Positions 54,749 through 64,000 of a stretch of DNA of 64,000 nt are shown here, piece by piece (positions within the stretch are counted from its first letter, which is position 1; every line of letters starts with the position of its first letter). Where the stretch lies: NCBI GenBank assembly GCA_036365145.1, contig JAEOAD010000024.1, positions 16,493,501-16,557,500 on the forward strand, given 5' to 3'. The notes under the pieces were generated by a model. The model made no database searches. It worked only from the letters and a program-made list of their open reading frames with translations, and had not been told where the DNA came from. Source of the stretch: Orientallactaga sibirica. Taxonomy: Eukaryota; Chordata; Mammalia; Rodentia; Dipodidae. A program made the translations under genes and the position numbers.

Positions 54749-54990
54749 GGGCTGGAGAGATGGCTTAGCAGTTAAGGCACTTGTCTGCAAAGCTTAAGAA
54801 CTCATGTTCAAATCTCCAGGTCCCACGTAGCCAGAAGCAGTGATGCAAGCATGCAATGTTGCACACAAGGGGTGCATACATCTGGAGTTCATTTGCAGCA
54901 GGCTAAAGGTCCTGGCACACCCATTCTCTTTCTCTCTCTCTGTCTCTCTCTTTCTCTCTTCCATGCGTGCACTCAAAAAAAAATTTTTTT
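54749..54990 (+). mobile_element. B2-type SINE, long-body variant
   Basis: Extra block 'gatgcaagcatgcaatgttg' and CT tail. Confidence 0.92.
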
Positions 54991-55002
54991 TTTATTTCCT
55001 AA

Positions 55003-55160
55003 GAAGCCTGGTATGGTGGTACATGACTTTAATCCCAGAACATGGAGGCAGAGGTAGGAGAATCTAAATGAGTTCAAGGCCATCCTGAGACTAGATAGTG
55101 AATTCCAGATCAGCCTGGGCTACAGTGAGACCCTACCTTGAAAAATAAAAAATAAAAAAG
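55003..55160 (+). mobile_element. B1-type SINE
   Basis: 'gcctggtatggtggtacatg' to 'gtgagaccctaccttgaaaa'. Confidence 0.9.
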
Positions 55161-55168
55161 CTTTTTAG

Positions 55169-55343
55169 GACCGGAAGGATGACTTAGCAGTTAAGGCATT
55201 TCCCTACAAAGCCAAAGGACCCAGGTTCAATTACAAAGGACCCACATAAGCCAGATGTACAAGGTGGTGCATGCATCTAGAGTTCATTTGCAGGGCTGGA
55301 GGCCCTGGTGTGCTCATTCTCTCTCTTTATCTGCTTATCTCTC

Positions 55344-55381
<38 letters not shown>

Positions 55382-55395
55382 AAATAAGTAAAATA
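55169..55395 (+). mobile_element. B2-type SINE
   Basis: B2 with B-box region changed to 'aggttcaattacaaaggacc'. Confidence 0.91.
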
Positions 55396-55412
55396 TTCTT
55401 TGAAAATTTTCC

Positions 55413-55566
55413 TGGACTGGAGTGATTGCTTAGTGATTAAGGCGCTTTCCTGCAAAGCCAAAGAACCCAGGTTCAAGTCCTCAGGACCCATGTAAGCCAG
55501 ATGTACAAAGTGGCACACACATCTGGAGTTCGTCTGCAGTGGCTAGAGGCCCTGGCATGCCCATTC

Positions 55567-55611
<45 letters not shown>

Positions 55612-55668
55612 CTGCCTATTTCCGTAGCTCTCTGTCTCTCAAATAAATAAAAATAAAATATTTAAAAG
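55413..55668 (+). mobile_element. B2-type SINE with long (CT)n
   Basis: Complete B2 with a CT tract at 55571-55609 and an AAAT tail. Confidence 0.92.
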
Positions 55669-55926
55669 ATTTTCCTAAGACAAGAGAGAGTGATGGGGGT
55701 TGATTAAAGTATATTGTATACACATATGAAAAGTCATATTACTTTGTACAACCAATAAATGCTAATAAAATAAATAAACAAATCACTTCCTTCCAGAACT
55801 CATACATTGTATCATCCCACCATTCATATCCAAAATAAAGAGGGGAAGAAGAAGACAGAAGGAAAGAAGGGACAGGAAACAGAAAGGAAAGATGAGGCAA
55901 AGCCGAGTTCAATGAACCTGCCTCCC

Positions 55927-55971
<45 letters not shown>

Positions 55972-56946
55972 CACCTAGAGCATCTTTCTCCAAGGCTGAG
56001 ACAATTCTGACCACCTTGGGCAGATTGGCTGGCTGCCAATGCAGCCCCAAATGAATGTAAATAAAGTCTCAATTACATTAATTAGAGTCATTTCTTCCTG
56101 TGGATCACCTCATTACTTAGGGTGCTATCTCAGCCTTGGAGCTGGTCCCTTCCTTGGCTTGTCCATAGCCCTGCTCCACTGCTCAGAACACTGCTCCTAA
56201 GTCTACTTCCACGTATTATGGATGTATTTCTTCTCCGCAGGCTCCATCTTAGCATCTGACAACTAAAGACACATATAGGTGTTCATTACAGTAAAACATG
56301 GGTAGTAATGGCCATGTAATAACTATTGAAGACAACCTTATGGGCAGAGTGTCATCTGCCAACTAACTTCTTATGGAATTGCACAGCTATTGATAGATAA
56401 TGTGAAAGTCTAACTGTTGGTTGACAGTTCAAAACATCCAAGCCTTCCATAACTGTTAATGCACTCACAATATTGCTCATCAGCATATACGTTAGAGGTG
56501 GTATTTTGACTATCACTGCAGAAAAAAAGAAAAGTCACAAGAATTTGGTCAGAGGCAGTGTCAAGCAGCAGTAGTAGTATGATGTCACTTTGCCATTTCT
56601 TGGCTTGGAATACAGGTTTCCTGTTGTTAGAAGGGCCCACGGATCCCTTAATACAGTGGTTCCCCAAAACCAAGCTGCCCTTCCCAATTACATCCAGGGT
56701 CAAGCCTAAGGTTTTGGTTCGGTATAAATGCAGAAAGGCCCAAGAATCTAGTGATATGTGTGTGTTTATTTTTAAATTGTATATTCAGGCTGTTAAGATC
56801 TACGGGAAGAATGCATCTTCCATTTGAGAAATTATGAAGAATAAAAACTGTGCTAATTGTCCCATCACTTCTTACATTGCAAAAGTTGTGCCTACAGTGC
56901 ACAAGAACATAGTTAAGATGGAAAAGTCTTAATTTTTGCACTTTGA
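55669..56946. other. Repeat-poor interval with a (CA)n microsatellite
   Basis: (CA)n at 55929-55969. The frames at 55739-56050 (minus, across the microsatellite), 56410-56703 (minus) and 56558-56827 (plus) overlap on opposite strands and show no recognisable domain. Confidence 0.5.
55929..55969. repeat. (CA)n microsatellite, about 20 units
   Basis: Pure CA dinucleotide run. Confidence 0.97.
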
Positions 56947-57150
56947 ATATCTTATTTTTATTTATTTATTTGACAGACAAAGAGGGAGAGAGAGAGAATG
57001 GGTGCGCCAGGGCCTCCAGCCACTGCAAACAAACTCCAGATGAGTGCGCCTCCTTCTGCATCTGGCTAACGTGGGTCCTAGGGAATCGAACCTGGGTCCT
57101 TTGGCTTTGCAGGAAAATGCCTTAACCACTAAGCAATCCTTCCAGCCCAA
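56947..57150 (-). mobile_element. B2-type SINE
   Basis: Reverse B2 ending 'aagcaatccttccagccc'. 'tttttgcactttgaa' flanks it as probable target-site duplication. Confidence 0.94.
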
Positions 57151-57329
57151 TTTTTGCACTTTGAACATGAAGATGGAACATCTAATGCTCTCCTCAGCTC
57201 TGAGCATCTACTGCACATCTTGTGCCATTTGCCCTATCAGTGAGTGTAGGGCTACTGGCATTCCCACTTTGAAGCCAGGTATGAGTGTGGCTTTCCTAAA
57301 ATATATGAGATGTGTGAGAAAAACGAATG
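57151..57329. other. Unassigned interval
   Basis: No gene or repeat recognised. Confidence 0.4.
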
Positions 57330-57536
57330 AGGGCTAGAGAGATGGCTTAGCGGTTAAGGAGCATGCCTGCAAAGCCTAAGGACCCAAGTTCAGTTCCCCA
57401 GTACCCATGTAAGCCAGATGCACATGGTGACGCATGCTGGAGTTCATTTGCAGTGGCTAGTGGCCCTGGCATGCCCATTCTCTCTCTCTGTCTCTCCCTG
57501 TCTCTAATATATATTTTAAAAATCAAAAAAAAAAAA
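57330..57536 (+). mobile_element. B2-type SINE
   Basis: B2 with short tail and poly(A). Confidence 0.92.
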
Positions 57537-57724
57537 GGAAGACGAGTGAATAAAAAGTTAAGAAATTACTTTAGGAAAAGAAAATTTAACACTCCATCTA
57601 CTAAGCAGTTTAGAGTAAGTTTCCTTTTTCATTCTCTCTCATCGCCATATCCATTTCCTTCATGGCCTTTATCACAATTTGAAGTTTGATACTTGTGGAT
57701 AGGCAGCTTACATTTATAGGCTAT

Positions 57725-57905
57725 TCACTATCCAGCCCGATTCTAATGCTTCACGTGAATGAATTCTCTTATTCCTCCCAGCAACCCTCTGAGGAGGAGA
57801 CATTTGATGGCTTCCATATTGCAAACGACACCAAGGTACAGAGGAGTGCAGGAATTTTCCCAGGATCACTAGCGTTGGGGCTTACAATCCCAACAGTAAG
57901 AACAG
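57725..57905 (+). mobile_element. MIR, nearly complete core
   Basis: 'cccagcaaccctctgaggag', 'caccaaggtacagaggagtg' and 'ttttcccaggatcactagc' follow the MIR consensus order. Confidence 0.75.
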
Positions 57906-58574
57906 AGCAGCAGCCTTTAGCTAGTACAGAATGCATTGTTGTTTTTTTCTATTTGTTGTTTGTTTTTGCTTAGTTTTAGACTAACTTATTCACAAAACTG
58001 CCCAATGCAAGGAGCAAGAGTAGCTTTGTTTCACCTCTGTCTGGGTGTCCAACACACTATTAGGCATGTAGGAAACATTTTGAACAAATGAGCACATAAC
58101 TGAGACAATGAATAGATGAATGAATGAGACCAGAAACAGAGGACCAACAAGAAAAACACAGTTTCTATAGGCCTAATTGTAGGTGTAACACGAATGTGAC
58201 ATGAGTGACTGTGGGAGAATGGGGTCCAGAGCTTCAACGTCCTACATCTGGTCTCATATCTCCAGAGGTCTGTTACCCCTTTGGGCAGCCCAGGAATACA
58301 TGCTGTTTTCACAGCACCACAAACAGCAAATGAAAACTCAAGCTGGGGCCACTTGCTTTTGTCTTTGAGGCAGACATTGTGCACATGTTGAGGAAAAAAA
58401 AAAAAAAAAAGGAGTGAGCTAAAGCTGAGCTTTTCCTGCGTTCTCCCCTAATGCCATCAGACAAATGAACGTCTGATTCATTCAAAGCAAAAATAGAAAA
58501 CATATTCAGTATGAAGGTTTGAAGAGCATCAGAAACTCAGGAAATTTAACATTTTTTAAATAATTTTCTTTTCT
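57906..58574. other. Unassigned interval, no gene recognised
   Basis: The minus frame at 58031-58384 has no recognisable domain. poly(A) at 58394-58410. Confidence 0.45.
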
Positions 58575-58769
58575 TTTTTAACATGTTATTTATTTATTTG
58601 AGAGAGAGAGGATAGGTGCACCAGGACCTCCAGCCACTGCAAGCCAACTCCAGGTGCATGTGCCACCTTGTGCATCTGGCTTACATGGGAACTGGGGAAT
58701 CAAACCTGGGTCCTTAGGCTTCGCAGGTAAATGCCTTAACCGCTAAGCCATCTCTCTCCAGCCTCTTTT
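58575..58769 (-). mobile_element. B2-type SINE
   Basis: Reverse B2 ending 'gctaagccatctctctccag', followed by an inserted B1. Confidence 0.93.
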
Positions 58770-58925
58770 TTTTTTTTTTTTGGTTTTGCGAGGTAGGGTC
58801 TCACTCTGGTCCAGGCTGACCTGGAATTAACTATGTAGTCTCAGGGTGGCCTCGAACTCTTGGCGATCCTCCTACCTCTGCCTCCCGAGTGCTGGGATTA
58901 AAGGCGTGCGCCACCATGCCCGGCT
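58770..58925 (-). mobile_element. B1-type SINE inserted at the edge of B2
   Basis: Reverse B1 flanked by tctccagcctctttt at 58755-58769 and 58926-58940. Confidence 0.95.
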
Positions 58926-58940
58926 TCTCCAGCCTCTTTT

Positions 58941-59476
58941 AAATAATTTTAAATAAACAAACCAATTCAATGTTGGCATGGGGATTAAGGAGATACAAGT
59001 ATACACAAAGCATCCGCGATAATTGTCTTTCACAGGGGCAGCACAGCTTTTCAACGTAATTCATCTGGAAAACATAAGCAGCTAGCAAAACCTGAAGAAG
59101 AAACGTGTCAAGTCCCACTTTCAATATTCAGAAATTCTTTTCTCAGAGAAAATTTATAGCAAACCAGACTTGGCAATGAACTGTTCACTGGGACCATCAA
59201 GAAAAAAAAAAAAAAAAAAAAAAACCTGGTTCAGCAGGGTGATATTGTGATATTGATGACTCAAATCCAATGCCAACAAGCATCGGCTCTCGTATTCCAC
59301 ATGCACATGCAGCTGGCTTCTCTGTAGAAAGAAATGACTTGTGAGTTTATCTTCCACTCCAGAAGCAAGAGAAAACAACCCTTTGTAAATAGGCAAGCAT
59401 GTTATGAAACTCTATTTGCATGTTTGCCTTGTTGCCTTAATAATGAGCTATATTTGTGCCACCAGTGATATCTATC
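58941..59476. other. Unassigned interval
   Basis: poly(A) at 59201-59224. The minus frames have no recognisable domain. Confidence 0.4.
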
Positions 59477-59714
59477 CTTTTTTATTTGTTTACTTTTATT
59501 TATTTATTTGAGAGCGACAGACATGGAGAGAAAGAGGCAGAGAAGGAGAGAGAGAGACAGACAGAGAATGGGTGCACCAGGGCCTCCAGCCACTGCAAAT
59601 AAACTCCAGATGCATGTGCATCTGGCTTACATGGGTACTGGGGAATCGAGCTTCGAACCGGGGTCCTTAGGCTTCACAGGCAAGTGCTTAACCACTAAGC
59701 CATCTCTCCAGCCC
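59477..59714 (-). mobile_element. B2-type SINE
   Basis: Reverse B2 with purine-rich tail and end 'taagccatctctccagccc'. Confidence 0.93.
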
Positions 59715-59849
59715 TGCAATATCTAAATCTTTAAACCAAGCTTACTACAAGGAATCAGAGTTGCAAAGACTGTTTCAATCATTCTAGAAGAATAATTACA
59801 CGACACACTTCATCGTTAGAGTCAAAGGGAATGGAGCCAACGTTTTGAA

Positions 59850-60342
59850 CATCTCATGGTTAATTTTGACTCTTAACTTGATTGGATGAAGAAGTTCAGG
59901 CAGACATCAGTAAAGCACACTTTGGGCTGTGTCTCTCAGATTGCGGGGTGGGGGGGCAGCAGACACTGGATCATTGCACCTAATGAAAGGTGCAATCCAC
60001 TGATGGGCTTAAAATCTGAATACCCAATAGGGAGGTAGTGGAACTGCAGAAAGTGGGGCCTGGTTGGATAAAGCATGGCTTTCAAGGGTATTTCTTGACT
60101 TTGGCTGGCTCCTGCCGGCTGGCTCCTCTTTGCCTTGTAGCTGCCATGAAATGAACAGCATTCTTCCACCATGCCCTTCCTGCATGAGGTTTCTATCTTG
60201 CCAGAGCCTAAAGGCAATGAAGCCAGCATCAGACCATGACTGAAGCCTTTGGAACCACAAGTCAAAATAAATTCCTTCTCCTTTAATTTGATTTTTTTCT
60301 CTGGCATTTTTTGTCCCAGTGACAAAGTCTGACTAACATAGG
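59850..60342 (+). mobile_element. URR1-like non-autonomous DNA transposon
   Basis: 'ggttaattttgactcttaac', 'tcaaaataaattccttctcc' and end 'cagtgacaaagtctgactaa', similar to the end of 38035-38333. The overlapping minus frames (59936-60325, 60009-60260) are shadows of the repeat. Confidence 0.62.
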
Positions 60343-60725
60343 ACTCATTTTATTGAGAGTCTTGCCCCAGGCAAGAGACCAAATGCTGATAAAGTGTGAA
60401 GATGAGTATTGCTCGGAGGTAAACAGACCAGAAAGGAGGAGAAAATGCCCTCTTGGAAGGGGGATGGAGCTAGAGGCAAGAGGCCTGTACTTATAAAGAC
60501 ATGTGATCATGATGGGACTTTTTCGTTTTTCCCAGAAAGAAAATAAAACCATCATTCATTGTGTAATTTTCTGCAGATCATAAACACAGTCTTACTTGGA
60601 GGTTGGTTCATGCCCTAGAAGTCATGGACAGGTAAAATTGACCTGTCAGAGCTCTTATTACAAGTGCTAGGTAAAATAAATCCAAAGGCAAAGATTATTC
60701 TACCTCAAGGACATGCTATCTTAAC
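60343..60725. other. Unassigned interval
   Basis: No gene or repeat recognised. Confidence 0.4.
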
Positions 60726-60751
60726 AAAAAAAGAAAAAGAAAGAAGAAAAA

Positions 60752-60787
<36 letters not shown>

Positions 60788-60891
60788 AGAAAAGAAAGAA
60801 GAAAGAAGAAGAAAGGAAGGAAGGAAGGAAGGAAGGAAGGAAGGAAGGAAGGAAGGAAGGAAGGAAGGAAGGAAGGAAGGAAGGAAGGAAA
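60726..60891. repeat. 166-nt homopurine tract, (GAAA)n then (GGAA)n
   Basis: No pyrimidine between 60726 and 60891. The unit switches near 60813. Confidence 0.96.
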
Positions 60892-61051
60892 TCCTAGATA
60901 CAAATTCTCCCTTTTATTATTATTATTTGCCAATGCTTTGCTGGACATTGACCATGGTTTTTCTTTTCCTCTCCATGCTCATTTATGTTCATCTTTTTCC
61001 TTCAAAAGGCCTGCCCAAGCTTCTGTCACTATAGGACTTAAAAGGCTAGGC

Positions 61052-61212
61052 CTGCCAGATGTGGTGGTACACACCTTTAATCCCAGCACTCACGAGGCAG
61101 AGGTAGGAGGATCCCTGTGAATTAAAGACCAGCCTGGAACTACAGAATGAGTTCTAGGTCTGTTTAGGCCAAAGTGAGACCCTACCTTTAAAAAAAAAAA
61201 AAAAAAAAAAAA
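61052..61212 (+). mobile_element. B1-type SINE
   Basis: 'tgccagatgtggtggtacac' to poly(A). 'ggctaggc' / 'agctaggc' flank it. Confidence 0.91.
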
Positions 61213-61584
61213 GCTAGGCATAAGAAATGGTCAGTTTTAGATTTGTCAGTGAAAACTTACAGAATCCATCCCCAAGCACCATGTAACTAACTAGGCTTCC
61301 AAATGAGATCATATTTCCTCTGAGAAGCTTAGCAAAGTGAAGTCAACTGGAACGGAAAAATAATCCAATTATTTCAAGGATATGTTCGAAAATCACTCTG
61401 GCTAACCAGAGTTTTCCAGTCTTTGAGTGCTGCCCCATTCACACGGGCAGTGGAGACACTCGTGCTGGCAGGCCAAGTGAAGTTTCCTGTGTTTTGATTA
61501 AGAGGAAAAAAAAAAAAAAGCCCTTTTCAAAATTAATCTACAAAACATTTTCAGCACTTACTTACTAAAAGAAATCCCTACTTG
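61213..61584. other. Unassigned interval
   Basis: No gene or repeat recognised. Confidence 0.4.
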
Positions 61585-61692
61585 AGCCTTACATGTTGGC
61601 ACAGACTTGCAAACCCAACGCTCAGGAGGCCATAGCAAGAGGATTGCAAGTTAGAGGCCAGCCTGGTCTACATAGTGAGCTCGTGTATCAAA
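61585..61692 (+). mobile_element. Old B1-like SINE
   Basis: 'acgctcaggaggccatagca' and 'ccagcctggtctacatagtg'. Confidence 0.72.
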
Positions 61693-62207
61693 ATTAAAAT
61701 TGAAATTTTGTTAATTTTGGAAACCCTACTTAATCCCACTAACATTATAAGTGGTAAAATACCTCTAAAATTATAGACATCCACATGGAAAAAATAACAT
61801 TGCGCAAACAGAACACAATTAACAGTTGTTAGAGATAATGGTAACAAATTTAGGAACGCACATGACTTCCTGGGGGTGTGAATTCCCTGAGGATAAGGAC
61901 TAATTCTTACCCTGGGTCAATGGGTTTGGAATGAACCTCTCCTGTAAAACTGGGTCCTGAGCATACAACTGTGAATAGACAGGCGTGCCATCAGCACGGA
62001 GCTTACATTCCAGACGTGCTGACAGAACCCACAAAGACAATAATGACATGTAAGTGTAATAAGGAAAACAAAGAGCTGACACAGAAGTGGAAATCTGGGA
62101 TCCCAGTGGACTTTAGATAGCCACTGGAATTCAATCTGAGGAAATGATATTTAGCATTTCAGCAGAAAACTGAACTCTGGAGGTAGGAGGGGGTAAGCTA
62201 AGCTAGC
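61693..62207. other. Mostly unassigned; right end resembles an old mammalian repeat
   Basis: 'cacggagcttacattccaga' (61995-62014) recalls an ancient interspersed repeat that may continue at 62614-62960 beyond the purine tract. Family name uncertain. Confidence 0.4.
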
Positions 62208-62209
62208 GA

Positions 62210-62277
<68 letters not shown>

Positions 62278-62613
62278 AGGGGAGGAGGGGAGGAGGGGAG
62301 GGGAGGAGGGGAAGAGGGGAGGGGAGGAGGGAAGGGGGAAGGGGAGGTGAGGGGAGGTGGGAGGGGAGGGGAGGAGGGGAGGGGAGGGGAGGAGGGGAGG
62401 GGAGGGGAGAAGAGGAGAGGAAAAAAGAAAAGAAAAGAAGAAAAAAGGAAAGGGAAGGGAAGGGAAGGGAAGGGAAGGGAAGGGAAGGGAAGAGAAGAGA
62501 AGAGAAGAGAAGAGAAGAGAAGAGAAGAGAAGAGAAGAGAAAGAAAAGAAAAGAAAAGAAAAGAAAAGAAAAGAAAAGAAAAGAAAAGAAAAGAAAAGAA
62601 AAGAAAAGAAAAG
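62208..62613. repeat. 406-nt purine tract with two T interruptions
   Basis: (GAAA)n, then GGGGA/GGA units, then GGGAA, AGAGA and GAAAA units. The only pyrimidines are T at 62348 and 62358. 62359-62613 is pure for 255 nt. Confidence 0.96.
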
Positions 62614-62960
62614 CAAGCATGCAAAGGCATTGAAGGGACCCAGGAATTGAACTTGTTTGGAACAGGAGAGCCGACCTGAATGGCTGAAATGGAGCATGCA
62701 GAGGAGTAACAGTCTATGATAGGATGGGGATACACAATGAGGGGCAGTCTGCAGGACCACCCAACACTGTCATTTTATCCTGAGAGCAAAAGGAGCTGCT
62801 TTGTGCTTGTAAGGATGATTACTACTGCTCCGTGGAAGAAGAGACAGATGGAAGGGCAAGATTCAAGCAGGGACATTAAGATGCAATTCAACAATCCTAG
62901 CAAGGGACAACATGGTTAGATTCAGATGTTGTAGAGGTGATGGAACAATGTGGGAATAAT
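62614..62960 (+). mobile_element. Possible ancient mammalian repeat
   Basis: 'cattttatcctgagagcaaa' with 'attcaagcagggacattaag' recalls a widespread old mammalian repeat. From memory, not named. Confidence 0.4.
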
Positions 62961-62973
62961 AAAAAGAGTACTG

Positions 62974-63188
62974 AGGGCATGGAGAGATGGCTTAGTGGTT
63001 AAGGCACTTGCCTGAGAAGCCTAAGGACCCACGTTCAACTCTCCAGATCCCACATAAGCCAGATGCACAAGGTGGCACATGCATCTGGAATTTGTTTGCA
63101 GTGGCTAGAGGCCCTGACATGCCCATTCTATCTGCCTTTCTTTCTCTCTTTCTCTCTCTCTCTCATAAATAAAAAAATTTAAAAAGAA
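62974..63188 (+). mobile_element. B2-type SINE
   Basis: Complete B2 with CT tract and A-rich tail. Confidence 0.93.
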
Positions 63189-63239
63189 AGAAAAAGCCAT
63201 AAGTAAGCTTATTAATTTGTAAGATAATTTTTGAAGCAC

Positions 63240-64000
63240 AATTTTTAAAAAGGGAGTTGGAACAGATGTACCCTGGATGGACAGATAATGAAAATCCAGA
63301 CCAGGAACAATATACTGCTCTTGAGTTGTTGGTCATGGAGGCTCCTAAGGCCTCCAGAACAACAGTCTATTATTGTGACTGTTCTTTGTTTTCCACAAGA
63401 ACTGAACAGCAAGATCCTATTGCTAAAGATAGTGTTGAAGGACATACAGAAATGAAGCTGGAACCGAGCTGGAAGTTTCTTACCTGATGGTGAGCTTTCA
63501 TAGTGCTGAAGGTGCTACACAGGTAGGCTACTGGGAAGAAAAGTTATCAATGGTCTTCCTTAGCTGTGGATCCTGTATGCTAAACAACTGACCTACCAAG
63601 CAAGATGTGTCTGCTTGTGCAATAGTGGCATGACTGTTACTTCGGTAACCAACTGCTTTCCAATTGGATTTGAGGCTTACTCCACATGAAGGAATTCACG
63701 CCTAAAACTGCAAACATGGTCAAAGGTCCACAGCTTATAAGCTCATGGGCCCTTGGAGGGAACCTACTGCTGCTGTTTTGCTAAATGCACATTGTTATCA
63801 AACTGTCCTCTAAATTTTGATGTTTACATCCATCGCTTAGTGCTGCTCTGAGCTTTGGTGAGAGAAGCTTCTTTTTGCAGTGGACAGTAGTCTCTGCAAA
63901 GACTTAGAATGGGTTGAAGTGTTGACAACAAACAACTGTTGCATGCTCAGCCTTAAACAAGTCTTTCCAAAGCTCATGGAACATCAGTAAGAGGAGAAAG
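63240..64000 (+). mobile_element. Interspersed repeat, probable L1 3'-terminal region, runs off window
   Basis: Shares a collinear block with 6203-6566 ('aagctggaaccgagctggaa', 'caactgacctaccaagcaag', 'ggcatgactgttac'). It extends further in both directions and is cut by the window end. The short frame at 63257-63487 is part of the repeat. Confidence 0.62.

Noticed and set aside
59936..60325. 129-residue minus-strand frame
   Set aside because: Lies entirely in a URR1-like repeat.
62151..62760. Open frames of 140-194 residues
   Set aside because: Same reason: translation of a purine/pyrimidine repeat with all frames open.
1..64000. A new defence, biosynthetic or other multi-gene system
   Set aside because: No coding genes were recognised, so no such system can be supported from this window.

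Overview
This window looks like non-coding nuclear DNA from a rodent. Three short interspersed repeat (SINE) types occur dozens of times. One is a 7SL-derived B1-type element that opens with 'gccgggcgtggtggc'. One is a tRNA-derived B2-type element whose A-box region reads 'tggcttagtggttaagg', followed by a B-box-like 'ggttcaattcc', a (CT)n tract and an (AAATAAAT)n tail. The third is an older B3-like element. Rodent-type LINE-1 (L1), MaLR-type long terminal repeats (LTRs), URR1-like DNA transposons and mammalian MIR remnants are also present. The B2 body differs from the mouse and rat consensus as I remember it. That suggests a more distant mouse-related rodent, possibly a jerboa or relative (Dipodoidea). 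The species is an inference; no search was run.

I found no convincing protein-coding exon, structural RNA gene, CpG island or CRISPR array. Every open reading frame I checked lies in a repeat, in a simple-sequence tract, or in unique sequence with no recognisable domain. The window is either intergenic or part of a large intron.

Layout. 1-11 kb: B1/B2 copies, a decayed L1 ORF2 piece (5.4-6.0 kb) and a solo LTR with clean target-site duplications (7.4-7.7 kb). 11.4-20.9 kb: a head-to-tail segmental duplication of about 4.75 kb, the most informative structure here. Its central junction is a hybrid B2 that carries the left flank of one parental SINE and the right flank of the other, as expected from SINE-mediated unequal recombination. 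21-30 kb: nested B3/B2/LTR insertions, a SINE inverted pair and a B2 with a duplicated body. 31-32.7 kb: an L1 ORF2 relic broken up by an LTR and two B2 copies. 33-38 kb: dense B2 and B3. 38.3-40.15 kb: the longest interval in which I recognise no repeat. 41-46 kb: long homopurine tracts, SINEs and an LTR. 47-55.7 kb: SINE clusters and a second nested L1/LTR complex. 55.7-64 kb: mostly old sequence with MIR, a URR1-like element, two more purine tracts and a repeat running off the right edge.

There is no gene set whose products could act together. The biology visible here is genome dynamics: retrotransposition with target-site duplications, nested insertion, SINE-SINE recombination and growth of simple repeats. 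All family names come from memory of consensus sequences and should be confirmed with RepeatMasker using a curated rodent library.
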